Under the pieces are notes generated by a model. It saw only the letters and a list, made by a program, of their open reading frames with translations. It searched no databases and was not told where the DNA came from. A stretch of DNA of 64,000 nucleotides from JOPF136 sp035541255 (GTDB lineage: Bacteria; Acidobacteriota; Terriglobia; Acidiferrales; UBA7541): assembly GCA_035541255.1 (NCBI GenBank), contig DATKNR010000075.1:25536-89535 (forward strand), written 5' to 3'. Position numbers and translations under genes: made by a program. This document shows positions 58,912-64,000 of the stretch, piece after piece (position 1 is the first letter of the stretch; the number at the start of each line of letters is the position of its first letter).

Positions 58912-60489
58912 TTGCCGTTTGAACCGCTCGACCAGTACCGGCAAAGACAGAAAAATCTCGAGGAGATCGTAAGACTCGGGGAAGAGGCCTATCCCCGCCG
59001 CTTCGACTTCACGCACACCCCCGCTCAGCTTTTCGATCTTTACGAATCCAAATCGCACGACGAGCTGGATGCGGAAAAACCTCCTGTGCGCGTCTCCGGC
59101 CGGATCGTCAGTCTTCGTGGCCACGGCAAAGCCGGCTTCGCGCATCTGCTCGGTGGCGGCAAGCGCATTCAGATTTACGTGAAACTCGATGTCGTCGGCG
59201 ATCGCGCCTTCCAGCTCTTCCGACTGCTCGATCTCGGCGACCTCGTGGGCGTGGAAGGCCATATGTTTCGCACGCGTACAGGCGAGCTGAGCGTCTGGGT
59301 CACTTCGCTCCACTTGCTGGCCAAGGCCCTGCTTCCTCTCCCCGAAAAATGGCACGGCCTGGTGGACGTCGAGCTGCGATTCCGCCAGCGCTACCTGGAC
59401 CTGATCTCCAACGAACGCGTGCGCGAAGTCTTCGTCAAGCGTGCGATGCTGATCCGCGAGCTGCGCGCCTTTTTCGACGCCCGCGGATTCCTGGAAGTCG
59501 AAACGCCGATGATGCATCCCATCGCCGGCGGCGCCGTCGCGCGTCCGTTTGTCACGCATCACAAGACGCTCGACCTCGACCTCTATCTGCGCATCGCTCC
59601 CGAGCTGTACTTGAAGCGCCTGATTGTCGGCGGGCTTGACCGCGTCTACGAAATCAACCGCAACTTTCGCAATGAAGGCATTTCGTTCAAGTACAACCCC
59701 GAGTTCACCATGCTCGAGTTCTATCAGGCCTACGCGGACTACAACGACGCCATGCAGCTCACCGAAGAGTTGCTGCGTCTGTTGGCGCAGAAGATCGCCG
59801 GCTCGCTCCAGGTGCGTTTCGGCGAGCACACGCTGGATTTTTCCCGTATCGAGCGCCTCACCATGCGCGATGCCATCGTCCGCCACTGGCCTTCGGCCGC
59901 TGGGGCCGCTCCCTCATCCGCGGAGCTTGCCCGGCCGGAGGCCATCCGCGCCGCCGCCCTTCGTTACAACACGCACGCTCGCGCTCAGAATCTGGACTTG
60001 ATTCCCTCCGTCGAGTCGACCTCCGCGGGCGAACTCACCGGGCTGCTCTTTGAACATATCGCCGAGCGTCACCTCATTCAGCCCACTTTGCTTTACGATT
60101 TCCCCGTCGAAATCTCCCCGCTCTCGAAGTGCCGCCGGGATGACCCCGCTCTTACCGAACGCTTTGAAATGTTCGTCGCCGGAATGGAAATCGCCAACGG
60201 CTTCTCCGAGTTGAACGATCCCGAGGAGCAGGAGCGGCGCTTTGTGGAACAGGTGGCCCGCGGCGGCGACGAGGTGCCTCGCCAGGTGGACATGGACTAT
60301 GTTCGCGCGCTCGCCCATGGCATGCCGCCCACCGCTGGAGAAGGCATTGGCATCGACCGGCTCACCATGCTCCTCACCGACTCGCATTCCATCCGCGAAG
60401 TCATCCTTTTCCCCCTGCTTCGTCCCGAAGCTCCTGCCGCGCCTCCCGGTGAAGGGTCTTCCGCGAACGCCTCCGGCCCGGGAGCCTGA
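58912..60489 (+). CDS. lysS: Lysyl-tRNA synthetase, class II
   Basis: The 525-residue enzyme charges tRNA-Lys. The N-terminal OB-fold has VRVSGRIVSLRGHGKAGFAH. The class II core has motif 1 (FLEVETPMMHPIAGGAVARP), motif 2 (YEINRNFRNEGISFKYNPEF) and motif 3 (GEGIGIDRLTMLLTD). A Pro/Gly-rich tail of about 20 residues is extra. The start is TTG 58912, supported by a promoter just upstream and GGGGA nearby. A lolC/E gene follows after 33 bp, then lolD, a common order in Acidobacteria as I recall. Confidence 0.96.
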   Translation: MPFEPLDQYRQRQKNLEEIVRLGEEAYPRRFDFTHTPAQLFDLYESKSHDELDAEKPPVRVSGRIVSLRGHGKAGFAHLLGGGKRIQIYVKLDVVGDRAFQLFRLLDLGDLVGVEGHMFRTRTGELSVWVTSLHLLAKALLPLPEKWHGLVDVELRFRQRYLDLISNERVREVFVKRAMLIRELRAFFDARGFLEVETPMMHPIAGGAVARPFVTHHKTLDLDLYLRIAPELYLKRLIVGGLDRVYEINRNFRNEGISFKYNPEFTMLEFYQAYADYNDAMQLTEELLRLLAQKIAGSLQVRFGEHTLDFSRIERLTMRDAIVRHWPSAAGAAPSSAELARPEAIRAAALRYNTHARAQNLDLIPSVESTSAGELTGLLFEHIAERHLIQPTLLYDFPVEISPLSKCRRDDPALTERFEMFVAGMEIANGFSELNDPEEQERRFVEQVARGGDEVPRQVDMDYVRALAHGMPPTAGEGIGIDRLTMLLTDSHSIREVILFPLLRPEAPAAPPGEGSSANASGPGA

Positions 60490-60522
60490 CCGTGCGGTTC
60501 GTCCTATGACGCGGAGCGGCGC

Positions 60523-61749
60523 ATGAATCTCGCCGGTTTCGTCGCCGTCCGCTATCTCCGTTCCCAGCATCGCCCGGCGATTCTCCGCATCATCTCGTGG
60601 CTTTCCGTTCTCGGAGTCGGAGCCGGCGTGGCCACTCTGGTCATCGCGCTGGCCATGAATTCCGGTTTTCGTTCCGCGCTCGAGGACCACCTGCTTGCCG
60701 TCACCGCGCACGTGCACCTCACGCGGCCAGGCTCCGACGGCATCCGCGACTACGGCGCCATCGCCGACCGTCTCTCGAAGCTTCCGCACGTGGTGGCCGC
60801 CGTCCCCGCGCTGTATCAGACGGTTCTGCTCTCGGGCGGTGGCCGCGCCCGCGGCGTGGTTCTGAAAGGAATTGATCCCGCCCGCGAGCGTCACACCGAT
60901 AGCGTGCTCGCCGGTCTGCTCCGCCGCAGCGATTTATTTGCCAAGGATCAGGACGGGCTGGATGCCGTTGTCCTGGGTGGTGTGCTTGCGGACGAACTGC
61001 GTCTCGCCGCGGGAGATTTTGTCACCATCACGAGCCCGCAGGGGCGCCTCACTCCCTTCGGCGTTCTTCCGCGCTCTCGCCGCTTTCGCGTCACCGCCGT
61101 CTTTCACTCCGGCTTTTACGATTACGACGCCAACTGGGTGTTCGCCACGCTTCCCGCGGTACAAGACCTGGCCGGCGTGGGCGATCTGGTGAATGTGATC
61201 GAGTGCCGCCTGGATAAAGCGGATCTCGCGGACTCCCTCGCCCCTTCGCTGGCCGCCGCTGCCGGGTCCGGATTTGTCCCGCGCACATGGGAGGAAGAAA
61301 ACCGCGCGCTCTTCCGTGCCCTGCGGCTGGAGAAACTCGTCACCGCAATTTTCATCGGGCTGATCACGTTCGTCGCGGGCCTCAATATTCTCGTGGTTCT
61401 GGCCATGACGGTCCGCGAGAAAGCCCGCGACATCGCCGTCCTCGTCGCCATGGGCGCCCGGCGCGAACAGATCCGTAATATCTTCGTCCTTCAAGGATTG
61501 ATTGCGGGACTGTGGGGAACCGCCGGCGGCACCATCTTCGGCTATCTGCTTGCTCTCGCCGCGAATCACTGGCAGCTCGTGCAGCTCGATCCGGCGGTCT
61601 ACGCCATCGCCTACGTGCCGTTCCATCCCAGCCCCAGTGACGCAATTTGGATCGCCATTGCCGCACTGTCCATCTGCATTGCGGCCACGTTGTATCCCGC
61701 GCGTCTCGCCGCGCGCCTCGCTCCTACGGAGATTCTTCGTTATGAATAG
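60523..61749 (+). CDS. Lipoprotein-releasing ABC transporter permease (LolC/LolE family)
   Basis: The 408-residue membrane protein belongs to the LolC/E and FtsX/MacB permease group that extracts lipoproteins from the inner membrane. It has an N-terminal helix (about 20-45, ILRIISWLSVLGVGAGVATL), a large periplasmic domain (about 46-270) and three C-terminal helices from about 275, including FIGLITFVAGLNILVVLAMT. The coupling segment VREKARDIAVLVAMGARREQ sits before the third helix. The start is ATG 60523. Only one permease gene is here, so it may act as a homodimer. Confidence 0.93.
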   Translation: MNLAGFVAVRYLRSQHRPAILRIISWLSVLGVGAGVATLVIALAMNSGFRSALEDHLLAVTAHVHLTRPGSDGIRDYGAIADRLSKLPHVVAAVPALYQTVLLSGGGRARGVVLKGIDPARERHTDSVLAGLLRRSDLFAKDQDGLDAVVLGGVLADELRLAAGDFVTITSPQGRLTPFGVLPRSRRFRVTAVFHSGFYDYDANWVFATLPAVQDLAGVGDLVNVIECRLDKADLADSLAPSLAAAAGSGFVPRTWEEENRALFRALRLEKLVTAIFIGLITFVAGLNILVVLAMTVREKARDIAVLVAMGARREQIRNIFVLQGLIAGLWGTAGGTIFGYLLALAANHWQLVQLDPAVYAIAYVPFHPSPSDAIWIAIAALSICIAATLYPARLAARLAPTEILRYE

Positions 61750-62114
61750 GTTCGCACGAAGCGTGCGTGCTCCTCTGCGGAGGGGGATTGGCTTCCCAGT
61801 TGCTCTTGTCTACCAGGGGATGTTGGCAGGTCCAAAATTCGGCAAAAACTGTCTGCGAATGGGAGGCAAGGTGCCCCGCCAACATTCGCGGAATGAACTA
61901 CTTGCGAGCCCGCCTGCGCCTCCTGTCACACCGTGGATTCAGTGCAACCGCAGATTTCCACTCTGCTTGGAGAGAAATGAGCAAAATCTTGCGCAATCGC
62001 CGTCGTTCGGTTTCCGGGCGCCTTCTCCCCGGCGTGCATCTAACTGGATGAGGGATGCGGAAGTCGGAAATTGCAAAGTTCGCTTCCGCTTCAGGTGATG
62101 AAGGAGTGAATTCC
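61750..62114. other. Non-coding stretch between lolC/E and lolD
   Basis: These 365 bp hold no gene that I can support. A 6-bp hairpin sits at 61753-61767 just after the permease stop. Short open frames occur but lack family similarity. Co-transcription of lolC/E and lolD is still possible, but the gap is longer than usual for this pair. Confidence 0.55.
61753..61767. repeat. 6-bp hairpin after lolC/E
   Basis: CGCACG (61753-61758) and CGTGCG (61762-61767) flank the 3-base loop AAG. It starts 4 bp after the permease stop. The T tract of a Rho-independent terminator is missing, so it may protect the 3' end of the message instead. Confidence 0.45.
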
Positions 62115-62882
62115 GTGTCCGAACCACGCGACAAAGGGAAAATGGGAGACGCTGATGCTCCTGCTCCGTTGCTTCGCGCCGAACGTTTGCAAAAATCCTA
62201 CGCCGCTGCTTCCGGTCCGCTCCCTGTTCTGAACGGTCTCGACCTGGAAATTGCCCGCGGCGAGATGGTGGCGGTCGTCGGACCCTCCGGTTGTGGGAAG
62301 AGCACGCTTTTGCATTTACTGGCTGCGCTGGACACTCCGACAAGCGGTACAGTATACTTCAAGCAGGAAGCGCTCTCGGCGTTTTCCGGCGCGAAATTGG
62401 CCGACTTCCGGAACCGCCAGATCGGTTTTGTCTGGCAAAGGCATCACCTTCTGGCCGATTTCACCGCGGAAGAGAATGCCGCGTTTCCCCTGCTGCTGCG
62501 AGGCGTCTCGATGCGGGAAGCTCTTCAGGCAGCCGGCGAAGGGTTGGATCGAGTGGGACTTTCAGAACGTCGCCGCCACCGCGCGGCGGAACTCTCCGGG
62601 GGAGAACAGCAGCGCGTGGCTATTGCTCGCGCTCTATCCGGGCAGCCCTCTTTGCTGTTCGCCGACGAACCCACCGGTGATCTGGACGAAGACACGGCCG
62701 AATCCGTCTTCGCCCTGTTGCGCCGCCTGCACGACGAGCGGCGGCTGACCTCCATCCTGGCGACGCATAACCAGGGGCTCGCCCAGCGCTGCGATCGCGT
62801 CTTGCGGCTCGAACACGGACAGGTCCAGGCGCAGGCCGCTCCTCCGGGCATCGCACAGGGCGGGGAGAGGACGCTCAGGTGA
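62115..62882 (+). CDS. lolD: Lipoprotein-releasing ABC transporter ATPase (LolD family)
   Basis: The 255-residue ATPase drives lipoprotein release with LolC/E. It has Walker A VVGPSGCGKSTLLHLLAALD, a Q-loop in GFVWQRHHLLADFTAEENA, the ABC signature LSGGEQQRVAIARAL, Walker B LLFADEPTGDLD and a switch His in LATHNQGLA. GTG 62115 with AAGGAG 8 bases upstream is the best start; an ATG at 62142 is an alternative. clpC begins 3 bp after the stop, so these genes are transcribed together. Confidence 0.93.
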   Translation: MSEPRDKGKMGDADAPAPLLRAERLQKSYAAASGPLPVLNGLDLEIARGEMVAVVGPSGCGKSTLLHLLAALDTPTSGTVYFKQEALSAFSGAKLADFRNRQIGFVWQRHHLLADFTAEENAAFPLLLRGVSMREALQAAGEGLDRVGLSERRRHRAAELSGGEQQRVAIARALSGQPSLLFADEPTGDLDEDTAESVFALLRRLHDERRLTSILATHNQGLAQRCDRVLRLEHGQVQAQAAPPGIAQGGERTLR

Positions 62883-62885
62883 CCC

Positions 62886-64000
62886 ATGTTTGAACGCTAT
62901 ACGGAAAAAGCCCGCCGGGTGATTTTCTTTGCCCGCTACGAGGCCACGCAGTACGGCAGCCCTTATATCGAGACGGAACACCTGCTCCTCGGCCTTCTTC
63001 GCGAAGACAAAGCCATGGCCAACCGCTTTCTCCGCACCCATGGCTCCATTGAGTCCATCCGCAAGGAAATCGAACAGCGCATCACCATCCGCGAACGGAT
63101 CTCTACTTCCGTGGACGTGCCCCTCAGCCAGGAATGCCATCGAATCCTGAAATTTGCCGCGGAAGAGGCAGACCGCCTGAGCCACAAACATGTCGGCACC
63201 GAACATCTCCTGCTCGGCATTCTGCGCGAAGAAAAGTGTTTCGGCTCGGAGCTGCTCCAGGAGCGCGGTCTGCGCCTTTCCACCCTGCGCGACGAACTAT
63301 CCCGCAGCGCCGGCGAAAAAGTTCCGGTCAACCGCGCCAAGGAAACATCGCTGCTCGCCGAGTTTAGCCGCGACCTCACCCAGGCGGCCATGGAAGGCCA
63401 GCTCGATCCGCTGGTCGGCCGCGAGCGTGAACTCGAGCGCGTGGTTCAGATTCTCTGCCGCCGCACCAAGAACAATCCGGTGCTGATTGGCGAGCCCGGC
63501 GTCGGCAAGACCGCCATTGTCGAGGGACTCGCGCAGCGCATCGCCGATGGCGACGTGCCTCCCTTCCTCGCCGACAAGCGCATTTTGTCGCTCGATCTCT
63601 CTCTCATCGTCGCCGGCACCAAGTACCGCGGCCAGTTTGAAGAGCGCCTCAAGACCATCATGAAAGAATTGATGGAGAACCAGAATGCCATCGTGTTCAT
63701 CGACGAGCTGCACACGCTCGTTGGCGCCGGCTCCGCCGAAGGCTCTCTCGACGCCGCCAACATCCTGAAGCCCGCGCTCTCCCGCGGCGAAATCCAGTGC
63801 ATCGGCGCCACCACGCCGGCCGAGTTCCGCAAGTCGATTGAGAAGGACCGGTCGCTCGAACGCCGCTTCCAGGCGGTAAAGGTGCCGCCGCCCACCGAGG
63901 CCGACGCCATCAAGATCCTGTTCGGCATCAAGGACCGCTACGAGAAGTTCCACGCGGTCAGCTACACCGATGCCGCCATTGAGTTCGCTGTGTCACACTC
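62886..64000 (+). CDS. clpC: ClpC-type AAA+ ATPase (partial, runs off the window)
   Basis: The visible 371 residues start MFERYTEKARRVIFFARYEA, the beginning of a Clp N-terminal domain with two repeats (ETEHLLLGLLREDKAMANRF and GTEHLLLGILREEKCFGSEL). The first AAA+ domain follows, with Walker A IGEPGVGKTAIVEGLA, Walker B IVFIDELHTLVGAG and sensor ATTPAEFR. The opening MFERYTEKARRVI favours ClpC over ClpB; the missing middle region would decide. ClpC unfolds proteins for ClpP. The 3' end is beyond the window. Confidence 0.92.
   Translation, partial: MFERYTEKARRVIFFARYEATQYGSPYIETEHLLLGLLREDKAMANRFLRTHGSIESIRKEIEQRITIRERISTSVDVPLSQECHRILKFAAEEADRLSHKHVGTEHLLLGILREEKCFGSELLQERGLRLSTLRDELSRSAGEKVPVNRAKETSLLAEFSRDLTQAAMEGQLDPLVGRERELERVVQILCRRTKNNPVLIGEPGVGKTAIVEGLAQRIADGDVPPFLADKRILSLDLSLIVAGTKYRGQFEERLKTIMKELMENQNAIVFIDELHTLVGAGSAEGSLDAANILKPALSRGEIQCIGATTPAEFRKSIEKDRSLERRFQAVKVPPPTEADAIKILFGIKDRYEKFHAVSYTDAAIEFAVSH

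Noticed and set aside
61767..62098. Small genes in the lolC/E to lolD gap
   Set aside because: Open frames exist, but no ribosome site, family motif or codon pattern supports them.

Overview
This is a 64 kb stretch of a GC-rich bacterial chromosome, densely coded on both strands. I see no phage, insertion sequence or CRISPR array. The gene families point to Acidobacteriota: a Ser/Thr kinase fused to a TolB-like and TPR region, several TonB-C proteins, DUF4097 proteins behind ECF sigma factors, PilZ proteins, and a dnaK-dnaJ-hspR cluster. This placement is inferred from gene content and style, not from a marker phylogeny. GTG and TTG starts are frequent.

Layout. 1-3.1 kb: a PLP-dependent Cys/Met-metabolism enzyme (cut by the window edge) and an unusual EF-G paralogue. 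3.1-4.5 kb: largely non-coding DNA with tandem repeats, hairpins and one small membrane protein. 4.5-14 kb: AsmA-like protein, isoaspartyl peptidase, CDP-alcohol phosphatidyltransferase, GreA, tRNA-Ser(GCU), three small exported or membrane proteins and a large Ser/Thr kinase. 14-18 kb: a three-subunit molybdenum hydroxylase (2Fe-2S with Tat signal, Mo subunit, FAD subunit) followed by a 74-residue cysteine-rich protein. 18-22.4 kb: a DPP-IV-like peptidase and a DsbA/MauE-DoxX/FmdE-like redox trio. 22.7-26.8 kb: dnaK, an unknown protein, dnaJ and hspR, with a HAIR-like HspR operator on the dnaK promoter.

26.8-32.4 kb: secreted protein, ECF sigma with short anti-sigma, DnaC-like ATPase, rpsA with a structured leader, an HU/IHF protein and a HIT protein. 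32.4-43.3 kb: TPR protein, acyl-CoA dehydrogenase, beta-carbonic-anhydrase-like protein, a truncated UvrC-like protein with a degenerate nuclease site, aldo/keto reductase, alpha/beta hydrolase, divergent PilZ genes, HAD hydrolase, class V aminotransferase and ketopantoate reductase. 43.3-48.3 kb: TonB-family protein, RsmD, RecG and a small membrane protein.

48.4-57.9 kb holds the most striking arrangement. Two ECF sigma/anti-sigma modules converge on each other, each driving DUF4097 proteins. The first carries an anti-sigma factor with HEAT-like repeats, a DUF4097-TonB-C fusion, a second DUF4097 protein and a double-PDZ protein. The second carries a conventional zinc anti-sigma factor and a DUF4097 protein, followed by shikimate kinase and a secreted protein, and a 9-bp inverted repeat precedes its sigma gene. 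Together they look like a paired envelope-stress system. The window ends with lysS, lolC/E, lolD and the start of a clpC-type ATPase.
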